A stretch of DNA of 64,000 bases, taken from NCBI RefSeq assembly GCF_025200715.1, contig NZ_CP104143.1:1116001-1180000 (forward strand), given 5' to 3'. The notes beneath the pieces are model-generated. The model was not told the origin of the DNA, did no database searches, and worked only from the letters and a program-made list of their open reading frames with translations. This stretch comes from Rhizobium sullae. GTDB lineage: Bacteria; Pseudomonadota; Alphaproteobacteria; Rhizobiales; Rhizobiaceae. The translations under genes and the position numbers were made by a program. Positions 52,045-60,392 of this stretch are shown here, piece by piece (positions within the stretch are counted from its first letter, which is position 1; each line of letters opens with the position of its first letter).

Positions 52045-52539
52045 TCAGCGCGGCGCCTTGGCGATCGGCTCCTGGTACGTGAAGCCCATGTCCCAGGGGA
52101 AGTAGATCCAGGTGTCCTGGCTGACCTCCGTGACGAAGGTGTCGACCGTCGGCACGCCAAGCGGCTTTGCGTAGACGCAGGCAAAATGCGCCCTGGGTAG
52201 CATGGCGCGTACCTGCACCGCCGTCTTGCCGGTATCGGTGAGGTCGTCGATGACGAGGATGCCTTCGCCGCCGTTTTCCTGAAGTTCCGGCGCAATGCCC
52301 TTCAGCACCACCATATCCCCCTGGTTCACATAATCATGATAGGAGGCGACGCAGACCGTTTCGATCAGACGGATGTTGAGCTCGCGGCAGATGATCGCTG
52401 CCGGAACCAGCCCGCCGCGGGTGATGCAGACGATGCCCGTGAATTCCTTGTTGAGGCCGGCGATGCGCCAGGCAAGCGCGCGGGCGTCGCGATGGAACTG
52501 GTCCCAGGAAACGGGAAAGGCTTTATCGGGAAGGGACAT
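52045..52539 (-). CDS. gpt: Xanthine phosphoribosyltransferase
   Basis: 164 residues. PRPP-binding motif [19 protein letters not shown], a [19 protein letters not shown] loop and the C-terminal [14 protein letters not shown] and [10 protein letters not shown] of type Gpt. It salvages xanthine/guanine to nucleotide monophosphates. Stand-alone gene with a GGGA sequence upstream of the ATG. Confidence 0.92.
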   Translation of the reverse strand: MSLPDKAFPVSWDQFHRDARALAWRIAGLNKEFTGIVCITRGGLVPAAIICRELNIRLIETVCVASYHDYVNQGDMVVLKGIAPELQENGGEGILVIDDLTDTGKTAVQVRAMLPRAHFACVYAKPLGVPTVDTFVTEVSQDTWIYFPWDMGFTYQEPIAKAPR

Positions 52540-52702
52540 CGAACTGCTCCGCGGCGTGAAAAGGAATCGCCGGCGATCAAGCGCAATCCGTCAAACGCAA
52601 ATCGCGCAGGCGAACCCGCGCGAAAGAAAGTGCCGGAGCCCGTCACCGGTTGCCGCAATTAGCGGGATTTGCGGGTAAAACGCAAGTCCCGCCGGTACTT
52701 CG

Positions 52703-53545
52703 TCAACGGGAGAGCAAGGTGAGGGCCGTCATCGACTGCAAGAGCGACCTCGTCGTGCCGCCAAAGATCATCTGCCAGAGGCGCGAATGGGTGTAGGCGC
52801 CCATGACCAGAAGATCGATACTGCTGTCGGAGAGGCGGTTTTCGATGACGTTCGAGGCGCTTTTATGGGTGCCTTCTGCAACCGCAAGCGTCGCCTTCAC
52901 GCCGTGGCGGGAAAGCGTGGCGGCGATCTCCGCTCCCGCCAGACCTGCCGTCTGCATAGCCGAATCCACCGGATCGACGGAAAAGACTTCGACTTCGTCG
53001 GCAGCCTTCAGAATCGGCATAGCATCGAATGTCGCGCGTGCGGCTTCCTTCGAGCCGTTCCAGGCAATCAACACGCGTTTGATCGGTTTCGGCTGCCGCA
53101 GGATATAGGGGATCATCAGAACCGGCCGGCCGCTTTCGAAAAGAAAACTGTCGACATCGACCTGGCTGTCGGATGGCTTGGAAGGATCGGTCTGAGCGGC
53201 GATCAAGAGGTCCGCGCTGCGGGCGCTTTCGATCAGCGGCGCCGAGCCGTAGCCCGCCGAGGTTGCGAAGCTGCGCCATTCGAACGATGCGGCCGCTGCT
53301 TCGCCTTTCTGGCGGAAGATGCGCTCCACTTCCACGGTCTCAGAATGCGCCATCTCCTGCAGCGCCTGAACGGCGATGGGATCGGGAATTTCCATCGGAG
53401 CGACCAGCGGGACGGCCGAGATGCTTTCGGCGTGGAGCCCGATGACATGGGCATCGTTTTCGGCGGCAAGCGCAAAGGCAAAATCGGAGACCGCACGGCT
53501 GTTATCGGCCGTATCGAGAATGGCGAGTATGGTTTTGTAAGGCAT
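52703..53545 (-). CDS. Universal stress protein (two UspA domains)
   Basis: 280 residues: one UspA domain in about 1-140 (PYKTILAILDTADNSRAVSD, ADLLIAAQTDPS) and a second in about 150-280 (KRVLIAWNGSKEAARATFDA, SIDLLVMGAYTHSRLWQMIF and GGTTRSLLQSM). The second retains the ATP-binding G-x2-G-x9-G(S/T) glycines, the first is degenerate. Stress-related cytoplasmic protein. Confidence 0.92.
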   Translation of the reverse strand: MPYKTILAILDTADNSRAVSDFAFALAAENDAHVIGLHAESISAVPLVAPMEIPDPIAVQALQEMAHSETVEVERIFRQKGEAAAASFEWRSFATSAGYGSAPLIESARSADLLIAAQTDPSKPSDSQVDVDSFLFESGRPVLMIPYILRQPKPIKRVLIAWNGSKEAARATFDAMPILKAADEVEVFSVDPVDSAMQTAGLAGAEIAATLSRHGVKATLAVAEGTHKSASNVIENRLSDSSIDLLVMGAYTHSRLWQMIFGGTTRSLLQSMTALTLLSR

Positions 53546-53641
53546 ATCAATTCTCCTCGCGGCTGAAATGGACTTTGTAAGCAGGAAATGCGTTGCCGAT
53601 GGAACGGTTCCTTGGTTGCTCGCGGGCGGTGTATTGCTGCT

Positions 53642-54418
53642 CTAGGCTTCAGCGGACCGGTTTTCGTCAATCTCCCTCGTCTTGCGGATATCCTCGATCA
53701 TGGCGTGAACCTCAGCGCCCGCTGCGTCGACGGCTTGCTGCAACCGGCCGCGCACGACGATCTCCGTCGAGAATTTCTGGCCGACATAGCGCGGATAGGA
53801 GCCGATGCTTGTATCGGGATGCGCTTTCTGGATCGCGGCGAGCAGCATGCCGATATCGCCTTCGGCGTAAGGGCAGGCGATCGCGAGCGACAGCACGCGC
53901 TGGCCCGTGCGGAGCGTCGGCAGCACATTGTCGACCATGGCCTGGAATACCTGCGGCACACCCGCCATCACGTAGACATTGCCGATGACGAAGCCGGGCG
54001 CAGTCGACACAGGATTGGCGATGTGTGCCGCCCCGCGCGGCATGCGCGCCATGCGCTTTCGCGCTTCGGTGAATTCCATCTCGCGGCGCTGGTACATGTC
54101 ACCAAGCAGTGTCATGGCGGCTGCGTCGTAGTCGCAGGGCACGCCGAAAGCCTTCGCGACAGCGTCCGCGGTGATGTCGTCATGCGTCGGGCCGATGCCG
54201 CCGGAGGTGAAGACGTAGTCATATTTGCCGCGAAGGGCGTTCAGGGCATCGACGATCGCATCCTCGTCGTCTGCGACGATCCGCACTTCCTTGAGGTCGA
54301 TGCCGGAAAGCTGAAGCATATCCGCCAGATGGCCGATATTCTTGTCCTTGGTCCGGCCGGACAGAAGCTCATCGCCGATGGCGAGCATGGCGGCGGTGAC
54401 GACGGTTTCAGTGTTCAT
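53642..54418 (-). CDS. CinA-like molybdopterin-binding domain protein
   Basis: 258 residues. MoCF/CinA-N pattern: TAAMLAIGDELLSGRTKDKN, DYVFTSGGIGPTHDDITADA and GFVIGNVYVMAGVPQVFQAM. The C-terminal nicotinamide-nucleotide amidase half of full CinA is missing, as in many short forms. The ATG at 54418 is used since the extra 34 codons upstream are not family-like. Function of the short form is not certain. Confidence 0.88.
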   Translation of the reverse strand: MNTETVVTAAMLAIGDELLSGRTKDKNIGHLADMLQLSGIDLKEVRIVADDEDAIVDALNALRGKYDYVFTSGGIGPTHDDITADAVAKAFGVPCDYDAAAMTLLGDMYQRREMEFTEARKRMARMPRGAAHIANPVSTAPGFVIGNVYVMAGVPQVFQAMVDNVLPTLRTGQRVLSLAIACPYAEGDIGMLLAAIQKAHPDTSIGSYPRYVGQKFSTEIVVRGRLQQAVDAAGAEVHAMIEDIRKTREIDENRSAEA

Positions 54419-54640
54419 GAAAAGGATATCCGATGATGGGGCTTCGCTATAGGTAGCGCCGTTTTCCCGGCTTGCAAATGGCGGCACCCGGTCGCTGGAG
54501 AGGGGAATTAGAAACGCCAAGTGAATTTTGTCTACATACGTTGAACACTGAGTTCTTCCCGCGCGGGTTATGCGTGCAGGAGCGCGCTGATAGAACTTCC
54601 CCCGGTTACCAATTCAACCCATGCCGCAAGGGACTTCACC

Positions 54641-55237
54641 ATGGCAAAGGTTCTCGTTCTCTACTATTCGGCCTATGGCCATATCGAAGCTATGGCATAT
54701 GCAGTCGCCGAAGGCGCCAAGTCCGCGGGCGCCGAAGTCACCGTAAAGCGCGTTCCGGAACTGGTTCCGGAAGAAGTCGCAAAGTCCTCCCACTTCAAAC
54801 TCGACCAGAAAGCTCCGATCGCAACCGTCAACGAACTTGCCGACTACGACGCGATCATCGTCGGCGCGGGCACGCGGTTCGGCACCGTCGCATCGCAGAT
54901 GCGCAATTTTTGGGACCAGACCGGCAGCCATTGGATGAGCGGCAAGCTGGTCGGCAAGGTCGGCTCGGCGTTCACCTCCTCCGCAACACAGCACGGCGGC
55001 CAGGAATCGACAATCCTCGGCTTCATCCCGACCTTCCTGCATCAGGGCATGATCGTTGTCGGTCTTCCCTATTCCTTCCAGGGCCAGACGGGCGTCGATG
55101 AGATCAAGGGCGGCTCGCCCTACGGTGCTTCCACGATCACCGGCGGCGACGGCTCGCGCCAGCCTTCGGCAATCGAATTGGAAGCGGCAAAATATCAGGG
55201 CGCCCACGTTGCGAAGATTGCGGCGAAGCTCGGCTGA
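54641..55237 (+). CDS. wrbA: NAD(P)H:quinone oxidoreductase type IV (WrbA)
   Basis: 198 residues. FMN-binding site [20 protein letters not shown], the WrbA insertion [37 protein letters not shown] and [13 protein letters not shown]. It reduces quinones by two electrons as a tetrameric flavodoxin-like enzyme protecting against redox cycling. A good terminator follows 26 bp after the stop. Confidence 0.95.
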   Translation: MAKVLVLYYSAYGHIEAMAYAVAEGAKSAGAEVTVKRVPELVPEEVAKSSHFKLDQKAPIATVNELADYDAIIVGAGTRFGTVASQMRNFWDQTGSHWMSGKLVGKVGSAFTSSATQHGGQESTILGFIPTFLHQGMIVVGLPYSFQGQTGVDEIKGGSPYGASTITGGDGSRQPSAIELEAAKYQGAHVAKIAAKLG

Positions 55238-55262
55238 GAAGCTATCCAATCAAAAGATAAAG

Positions 55263-55290
55263 ACGGCGCGGCTCATCGCTGCGCCGTTTT
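55263..55290 (+). terminator. Rho-independent terminator of wrbA
   Basis: ACGGCGC / GCGCCGT stem with an 11-base loop, followed by TTTT. Confidence 0.85.
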
Positions 55291-55319
55291 GGTTTGAACA
55301 CCGATGCTACCTGCGCATT

Positions 55320-55445
55320 TCAGTGAAACTGGGCGATCAGGACCAGCAACATGGTCCCCGCAAGCATGCTCCCGAATAGGCATGCAACGGCTGTCTTGTA
55401 AAACTTGAGACGCCGCGCCCTTTCTCCACTCCAATCGTAAACCAT
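55320..55445 (-). CDS. 41-residue single-pass membrane protein
   Basis: The frame from ATG at 55445 reads MVYDWSGERARRLKFYKTAV and then a hydrophobic helix (ACLFGSMLAGTMLLVLIAQF) before TGA. The basic N-terminus and single helix give a clear inside-positive orientation. GGAGTAAG lies about 5 bp before the ATG. It converges on wrbA. Similar tiny membrane proteins are common and uncharacterised. Confidence 0.55.
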   Translation of the reverse strand: MVYDWSGERARRLKFYKTAVACLFGSMLAGTMLLVLIAQFH

Positions 55446-55665
55446 CGTCTTACTCCCAAAGACAAGCTTACTCACATATTTGGCACTGCAATTCCTTCAT
55501 TCGCAAAGGTGCCCTCCAGCCCTGCCGCCTTCAGACGCCGGCATAAAATCATATTTATTAGGATTGATAAAGATAGTGTGGGCAACGCGGCTGGGCGCAT
55601 GGTTCTTTCCGCCGCGGCTATGCGGCCTGCAATTGGTCCTATATGTCAGGGACCGGAGATTCTTG

Positions 55666-55932
55666 ATGCCCGCTGTTATCGCTTCACTGCTGATCGCTCT
55701 TGCCGTTGCCGGCTGCAACACCGCTCCGCCGGAGCCCATCCGCGGCAGCCTCACCTATGGCAGGATCATCCACTATCCCGCACCGCCGGGATACACCGTC
55801 AAGCATGAGTTTCCGGACAGGTTCGGATACCGGACGTACGAGAGATACGTGGTCCAGCCGGATGGTACGCTGAAACTCATCTCCCGCCGAACCGGCTCCG
55901 ACTACTGGCACTTTCCGCGGACGAAATGGTGA
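55666..55932 (+). CDS. Small lipoprotein, hypothetical
   Basis: 88 residues with a lipoprotein signal: SLLIALAVAGCNTAPPEP, the Cys at the end of LAVAGC being the lipidated residue. The mature part is rich in Tyr/Arg/Pro (PGYTVKHEFPDRFGYRTYER) and ends RRTGSDYWHFPRTKW. The ATG at 55666 places the lipobox correctly. No family recognised. Confidence 0.7.
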   Translation: MPAVIASLLIALAVAGCNTAPPEPIRGSLTYGRIIHYPAPPGYTVKHEFPDRFGYRTYERYVVQPDGTLKLISRRTGSDYWHFPRTKW

Positions 55933-55976
55933 GTGAGTTGACCAACACCGCAACCTTCGCGTCACGGCTTGCGCAT

Positions 55977-56034
55977 TGGTGCGGGCGGCGGGGATCGAAG
56001 CCGTAAGGCCTAACGCCGAGGGATTTAAATCCTG
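55977..56034 (-). repeat. Partial duplicate of a tRNA-Leu 3' half
   Basis: On the minus strand the segment reads GGATTTAAATCC (anticodon arm with TAA), a variable-arm region, a T-arm ACGGCTTCGATCCCCG and the 3' end GCCCGCACCA. It matches the 3' half of the intact tRNA-Leu at 58928-59014 with several differences, and no D-arm precedes it. It lies in the same orientation and is likely an old attachment-site copy, flanking about 2.9 kb. Confidence 0.65.
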
Positions 56035-56041
56035 CAAATGG

Positions 56042-56128
56042 CTAAAGCGCGTCGCATTCATGCGGCGCGCTCTAGGTGTTTTTATGCAGTCGTTGTCCCA
56101 AAACCGCTGCACACTTTTGGGCGACACT
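56042..56128. repeat. Rhizobial intergenic repeat with two hairpins
   Basis: A pair of hairpins: AGCGCGTCGC/GCGGCGCGCT, then GTCG..CCCAAAA/TTTTGGGCGAC with GCTGCACAC in its loop. I recognise this arrangement as a short repeat common in Rhizobium/Agrobacterium genomes; the family name is not certain. Confidence 0.6.
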
Positions 56129-57083
56129 AGGGTGTGGAGCTCGAGTTTTGATCAATCAGGGCACGATCGAACAATGCCACCAGCCCGGCATACTCATCCG
56201 CAAGCACTTGATCACGACCTCCACCGTCGGTGCCGCGAAGAAAGGCATTCAAGCTTTCCTCCACTTCTTTGGGGGCCGAAAGGACCAAACCTGCGGCGCT
56301 GAGGTCGGCGGATAGCGATTCGCCATCCTCGAGATAGCGGCTGGCCTGCAGCGCGCGTCCCTCTGAAGCGGAAACCCGAAGAAAAACAATTCGGCTTACA
56401 GACGGTCGCGGGTCGTGGCCAACCAAAGTCGCCCCGCAAATAAGCCCGGCGAGCACGCTGGCAGGCGGCGTCGGACGGTACAAGCTAAGAAACAACGGGA
56501 GCTTGCTGCCCTGTTCGCACAGATGCATATAAAGTGATCGCCCTGAGACTGTCACCGATCCTCGCACATCGACATGGGAGGTTGGTAAGTTCTCCGTATA
56601 ACTTGCGGTAAGCCGCCCCTGCGCCAGTGGCGATTCGACGGCCAGCGCACCGCGAATTACGCGCCCAGAATAATATGGTGACCACGCAAACGAGTAGCCC
56701 ACATACAAACCACATATATGATGATTACCGCCGACGCTCCGCCTGTTAACGGCCAAGGACGATCCGGCCGCGAATGCTTCTGCGCGACGACGTATATCAT
56801 CAGGTGGCAGATTTCGACTTCTGCAAAGAAGGTCGAGTAGTTCTTCGGTATCGCATTCTATAAGCCAAGCAAATGGGCGGTCGATATTCAGAAGCGCCAG
56901 CCAGTCAAGATAGACCTGCTGCTGTCGTGGCAGCGCACGCCCTTGTAGCCATTTGTATGCACGTTCGACGTCGAACGTCGTGCGAGAGTTGACCCGTCGA
57001 AACTCACTTGCAAGTTCCTTGCAGGTGGCGCAGCCGAGTACGGCGCCGGTCAAGCGCAACTTCCGACTGAAATCACGGACCAT
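56127..57083 (-). CDS. Unknown protein with an HTH-like N-terminus, inside the tRNA-Leu island
   Basis: 318 residues from the ATG at 57083 (AGAAAGGAA at proper distance; earlier in-frame ATGs rejected). Residues about 12-70 look like a helix-turn-helix variant (CATCKELASEFRRVNSRTTF, DVERAYKWLQGRALPRQQQV), followed by a helical linker. Residues about 110-260 look like a sensor or ligand domain rich in Gly/Tyr (NHHICGLYVGYSFAWSPYYS, GSVTVSGRSLYMHLC). It has no signal peptide. Inference: a one-component transcriptional regulator of a kind I cannot name. It is divergent from a small secreted protein gene at 57484. Confidence 0.65.
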   Translation of the reverse strand: MVRDFSRKLRLTGAVLGCATCKELASEFRRVNSRTTFDVERAYKWLQGRALPRQQQVYLDWLALLNIDRPFAWLIECDTEELLDLLCRSRNLPPDDIRRRAEAFAAGSSLAVNRRSVGGNHHICGLYVGYSFAWSPYYSGRVIRGALAVESPLAQGRLTASYTENLPTSHVDVRGSVTVSGRSLYMHLCEQGSKLPLFLSLYRPTPPASVLAGLICGATLVGHDPRPSVSRIVFLRVSASEGRALQASRYLEDGESLSADLSAAGLVLSAPKEVEESLNAFLRGTDGGGRDQVLADEYAGLVALFDRALIDQNSSSTP

Positions 57084-57483
57084 ACAAATTCCTTTCTGCA
57101 CAGCTCCCTGACCGCGCCAATTCCACTTCATTTCCAGGAAAAGAAAGAAATTTCCGCGACATTCCAAACGTCAATAGTTGCCTTAACGCGCCTATATATG
57201 CAAGGTTTCTTATGAATATAGTCCATGCGAACGTATGGCATTCTTGGCGTCAAATAAAATGTCTAGCCAAAAGAAGTTTTGATCATGAGGTCGGACATGT
57301 CGACTTCGGGATGTAGATAAGTTCCGAAAAACTACTATGCCTCACCTGAAGTGAGCTTCTTTCCAGACATCACCGACTTCAATCAATATGCAGAGGCGAC
57401 GCCAGTGTTGCCGCACCAGCGCCTCTATTCATGCGTGATCTTCGCAGCAATAAAATTTCCCTTCAACAAGCAAGGAGAACATC
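57084..57483. other. Divergent intergenic region of the island
   Basis: Lies between the unknown regulator-like gene and the small exported protein gene. An inverted repeat CCATGCG-AA-CGTATGG (6 of 7 arm bases pair) at 57223-57238 could be an operator. Nothing else recognised. Confidence 0.35.
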
Positions 57484-57747
57484 ATGACCAGCAGTACGTT
57501 CACTCGCCTCTCGATCTCTGCCGCATTTGCGGGGGCGATTGTCATCCTCTTATCGGCTGCGGCCTCGGGCAGCGAGCCTCGCGTATCACGCGCCAATGCA
57601 AACGGGCTACGCGCTGACGCGCCGCAGCTCGTCGCCCCGACGCGCATCGAAATAGACAACCAAGCGCGCGAGATTCGCTTCTATATCAACGGCGAGCAGA
57701 TAACGGTGCTCGACTCCGTTGGCTTCCACGGCGCCACCACGCATTGA
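57484..57747 (+). CDS. Small exported protein, hypothetical
   Basis: 87 residues with a signal peptide (LSISAAFAGAIVILLSAAAS, cleavage near GSE). The mature part ends IEIDNQAREIRFYINGEQIT and TVLDSVGFHGATTH. AGGAGA precedes the ATG at about 6 bp. It is divergent from the HTH-like gene, which may regulate it. No family recognised. Confidence 0.6.
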   Translation: MTSSTFTRLSISAAFAGAIVILLSAAASGSEPRVSRANANGLRADAPQLVAPTRIEIDNQAREIRFYINGEQITVLDSVGFHGATTH

Positions 57748-58036
57748 CAGGTGCTGTCGGTTCGCCGTGCTTGGCCTCCGGGTCCCGCTGCCGTGTTCAC
57801 ATGATGAGGGAGGTAGCGTCGATACGCGTTACTCCGTGGGTCATCGATCGGGACGCAGCATCCGAACCATTCCACCTGTGCGACGTCTGCACCTGAACGT
57901 TCTGAATTCGAATACGTGTCGCAGCTTACGTGATTGAACTAAGCCGCCACCGCGGCAATTGCGGCAGGCTTTGAGTGGAGCCTCCTGGCTGAGAGGATGT
58001 GGGTGTTGCAAACCCACTCTCAGACAGGAGGTCCAG

Positions 58037-58250
58037 ATGGCTGAGATTAGCCCTCTTCGCCGCCGGATGATCGAGGACATGACGGTCCGCAATCTGTCTC
58101 CGGCCACCCAGCGATCCGCGATCTCGAAGTTCAGCCGTCATTTCGGCCGTTCGCCTGATCGTCTGTATATTGAAGACGTTCGCGCATTCCAGGTTTTTCT
58201 CGTGTCGGCCGGAATATCCTGGGCATCGCTGAACCAAATCCACATCATGA
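58037..58250 (+). pseudogene. Truncated tyrosine recombinase N-terminus (SAM-like DNA-binding part)
   Basis: MAEISPLRRRMIEDMTVRNL, SRHFGRSPDRLYIEDVRAFQ and VFLVSAGISWASLNQI read as the N-terminal core-binding domain of an integrase of the kind found with IS91-type elements. The catalytic domain is missing; the frame runs by chance into unrelated DNA and then transposase sequence. Confidence 0.6.
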
Positions 58251-58544
58251 CATCAGGCAATCGGCAAACGACCCGTCTCACCCGCGGGCTTGGACGCCGT
58301 TCCGGCGGACAATCGTCACTGCCTGGGGTCGAGCCGGATGCTCGATCCGGAGGAGCAAGTGCATCCATATCGGAAGAACCGGCACACCAATCCGCCGCAT
58401 TCCGCTTCGATAGCCATGTAAAACCTCTTCGGCTGCCACCGGATTGCGCACCCTCAAGGCCAACGCATCACAGCGCCGGAACCGGATGCGCGACGCAAAT
58501 GGAGAACACAGACCTTCATCGCCGGACTGCGTGCCATGGCTTGA

Positions 58545-58906
58545 CCGCGCCGTTTATCGTCGATGCACCGATGAGCCGGCGGATCTTCGAAGCCTGGATC
58601 GAAACCCAACTCGCCCCGACATTGTCGAAGGGAGATGTCGTCATTCTCGACAATGTCGGCTTTCACAAGAGCGAGCGCGCTGTGCAACTGGTCAAGGAGC
58701 GAGGCGCGTGGCTGCTGTTCCTGCCGGCTTATTCACCCGACCTTAACCCCATCGAGATGGCATTCTCCAAGCTCAAGACCTTGCTGCGAAAACCCGCCGC
58801 ACGAAGCTTCGATGCAATAACAAAAGCCCTGGGTGAGATTGTCGGCATCTTCTCCGTCGAGGAGTGCCTGAATTTCTTCAGAGCGGCAGGTTATGAGGCG
58901 GAATAA
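58545..58906 (+). mobile_element. IS630-family transposase C-terminal fragment
   Basis: Contains FIVDAPMSRRIFEAWIETQL, the DDE-type motif VVILDNVGFHKSERAVQLV and the third-acid region AYSPDLNPIEMAFSKLKTLL, then the normal C-terminus. The N-terminal HTH and first Asp are missing, so it is non-functional. Shares one open frame with the upstream recombinase fragment and about 300 bp of unidentified sequence between. Confidence 0.8.
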
Positions 58907-58927
58907 GTGCGACACGCTTTAGCTTGT

Positions 58928-59014
58928 TGGTGCGGACGACGGGGATCGAACCCGTAAGCCCTTGAAGGCGAGAGATTTTAAGTCTCTTGTGTCTACCAGT
59001 TTCACCACGTCCGC
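58928..59014 (-). tRNA. tRNA-Leu (anticodon UAA)
   Basis: Cloverleaf on the minus strand: acceptor GCGGACG/CGTCCGC, D-arm with GTGAAACTGGTAGACAC, anticodon stem AGAGA/TCTCT with loop CTTAAAA (anticodon TAA), a long variable arm as expected for Leu, T-arm ACGGGTTCGATCCCCGT, discriminator A and an encoded CCA at 58930-58928. Confidence 0.95.
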
Positions 59015-59063
59015 ATTTTGTCACGGCGCGGTTTGTCACACGGATTTGTCACAAGATCAAGCG

Positions 59064-59249
59064 TTAGGCATCTGTCAATGGAACTCCGACTTCGGCATCT
59101 TCTTCGGGTATCACTAGGGCATCTTTTTGCAGCTTCTTCGAGCCTTTAGCGGCCTTCTGCTGCTCCCTTTTATCAGAGAACATCTGTCGCAAGTTCCGGC
59201 TTGTCTCCTGACGCCTGGAGCGTTGGATGTCCGGACTAGCGGATATCAA
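59064..59249 (-). CDS. Possible small protein, low support
   Basis: 61 codons; an inner start gives MFSDKREQQKAAKGSKKLQK, then an acidic tail (VIPEEDAEVGVPLTDA). It overlaps the SnoaL-like gene by 14 bp on the same strand. Charged composition without motif. Confidence 0.25.
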   Translation of the reverse strand: MISASPDIQRSRRQETSRNLRQMFSDKREQQKAAKGSKKLQKDALVIPEEDAEVGVPLTDA

Positions 59250-59580
59250 AGCGCCTGATCAAGCCTTCCTCTATCTGAAAAATATGTCCGCCCATCTGGT
59301 CGAACAGCACGTTTCCCTCATGATCGCGCGCGGTCAGGTGGACCTCGACATTGGTCGTTCCATCTGCCCCGATCGAGAAGCCAATTGGCTCAGCATGAGA
59401 ATCGATCGTCGCCCATTGTCGCGCCCAATACTCGCGAACGCCATCGTGTCCATAGACATGCCCGCCCTCCAGGCCGTTGGCCCACACGACATCTTGGTGC
59501 ATGGTCGCCAGCACCGCTTCCATGTCGCGGGCGTTGAAACGGTCGTAAAGGTGCTCAAGAAGCTCTGTGTCGCTGGTCAT
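59236..59580 (-). CDS. SnoaL-like/nuclear transport factor 2 family protein
   Basis: 114 residues with the NTF2 cone fold pattern: LLEHLYDRFNARDMEAVLAT, MHQDVVWANGLEGGHVYGHD, GVREYWARQWATIDSH and VLFDQMGGHIFQIEEGLIRR. Fold members are isomerases, dehydratases or binding proteins; no substrate deduced. Confidence 0.85.
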   Translation of the reverse strand: MTSDTELLEHLYDRFNARDMEAVLATMHQDVVWANGLEGGHVYGHDGVREYWARQWATIDSHAEPIGFSIGADGTTNVEVHLTARDHEGNVLFDQMGGHIFQIEEGLIRRFDIR

Positions 59581-59947
59581 CGGGCGCTCCTGATGAGGTA
59601 TATAGAGTAAGCTCGTCGAGCGGCTTGGCCAGTCTGGGTCGAAACCGGAGTGACAAACTGAGACACTACCAAGTTTTCACACAGCCTCAGTGGTCACCCG
59701 TTCTCGACAAGGCGCAGCTTCGGAGCCGTTGGTTCTAGCGCCGCAGCCACATACAACCGCTCTTTAGCCGGTGATCACAGGACCAAGGACGTCTCACAGG
59801 AGATGACTTAACGACCTGCAGAACTCCGGCCTCGGAACCATGATCTGTCGGAACGGGATGCGGGATTGTGCGGAAACGCACATGACGTTGACGACCTTTA
59901 TACTTTAGTAGCATTTCGTAAGCGGGAGCTAAATAAGGGAGGCTGGG
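59581..59947. other. Gene-poor stretch with a decayed integrase end
   Basis: No intact gene; contains the remnant listed at 59694-59760. The rest shows no recognisable feature. Confidence 0.5.
59694..59760 (-). pseudogene. Decayed tyrosine-recombinase C-terminus, copy 1
   Basis: On the minus strand the last codons before TGA at 59694 read VAAALEPTAPKLRLVENG, nearly the same as copy 2 below. Upstream residues are not integrase-like. Confidence 0.55.
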
Positions 59948-60196
59948 ATGTTCGATTTAGGTGCATCGTTGAAAGAAAAAGACCTGAAGGTCATTCTAAA
60001 AGCTGTCAAGATTTGCGGCCGTCACTATCACTTGACCCTGAATGAAGAGGCTTCGCAACTGCTATGCAGCACTGCGCTTGACTTATTCAACCAAGGGCAT
60101 CGGACGCAGGAGGAGCTGTCGTCCCTGTTGATAACAAAATTCAGCGGAACAAATTCCCCAAGGATCAACGCGCCAACATCGTCCTCCAACCATTAA
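59948..60196 (+). CDS. Hypothetical small protein
   Basis: 82 residues from MFDLGASLKEKDLKVILKAV. The helical middle reads CGRHYHLTLNEEASQLLCST and ALDLFNQGHRTQEELSSLLI. No signal peptide. AAGGGAGG lies just upstream of the ATG. It lies between two decayed integrase ends, so could be cargo of a lost element. No family recognised. Confidence 0.5.
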   Translation: MFDLGASLKEKDLKVILKAVKICGRHYHLTLNEEASQLLCSTALDLFNQGHRTQEELSSLLITKFSGTNSPRINAPTSSSNH

Positions 60197-60243
60197 CGAG
60201 TTGTCGCCGAACATCACTAGCCGGTGACCCGAGTTCACTCAGC

Positions 60244-60345
60244 TCAGTCGTCGGCTACCAGCCGCAGCTTCGGGGCCATTGGTTGCAGCGCCGCTGCCAC
60301 GTCGGCGAGCGTCGAGGGCGACAACTTCATGTACCGCTGCGTCAC
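60244..60345 (-). pseudogene. Decayed tyrosine-recombinase C-terminus, copy 2
   Basis: Minus-strand codons read TQRYMKLSPSTLADVAAALQ and then PMAPKLRLVADD before TGA. TQRYMKLSP has the position of the catalytic Tyr box of integrases. Only about 34 codons remain; the catalytic Arg-His boxes are absent. Confidence 0.65.
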
Positions 60346-60392
60346 CGGTTAGCGCGGGCGCGCGGGGCTCTTCATTCAACGACTGGAGCGAT

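Noticed and set aside
55977..56034. A second complete tRNA-Leu gene
   Set aside because: Only the anticodon-to-CCA half is present; no D-arm or 5' acceptor strand upstream.
57959..58906. A single intact 315-codon gene
   Set aside because: It joins an integrase fragment, unknown sequence and a transposase fragment; treated as two remnants.
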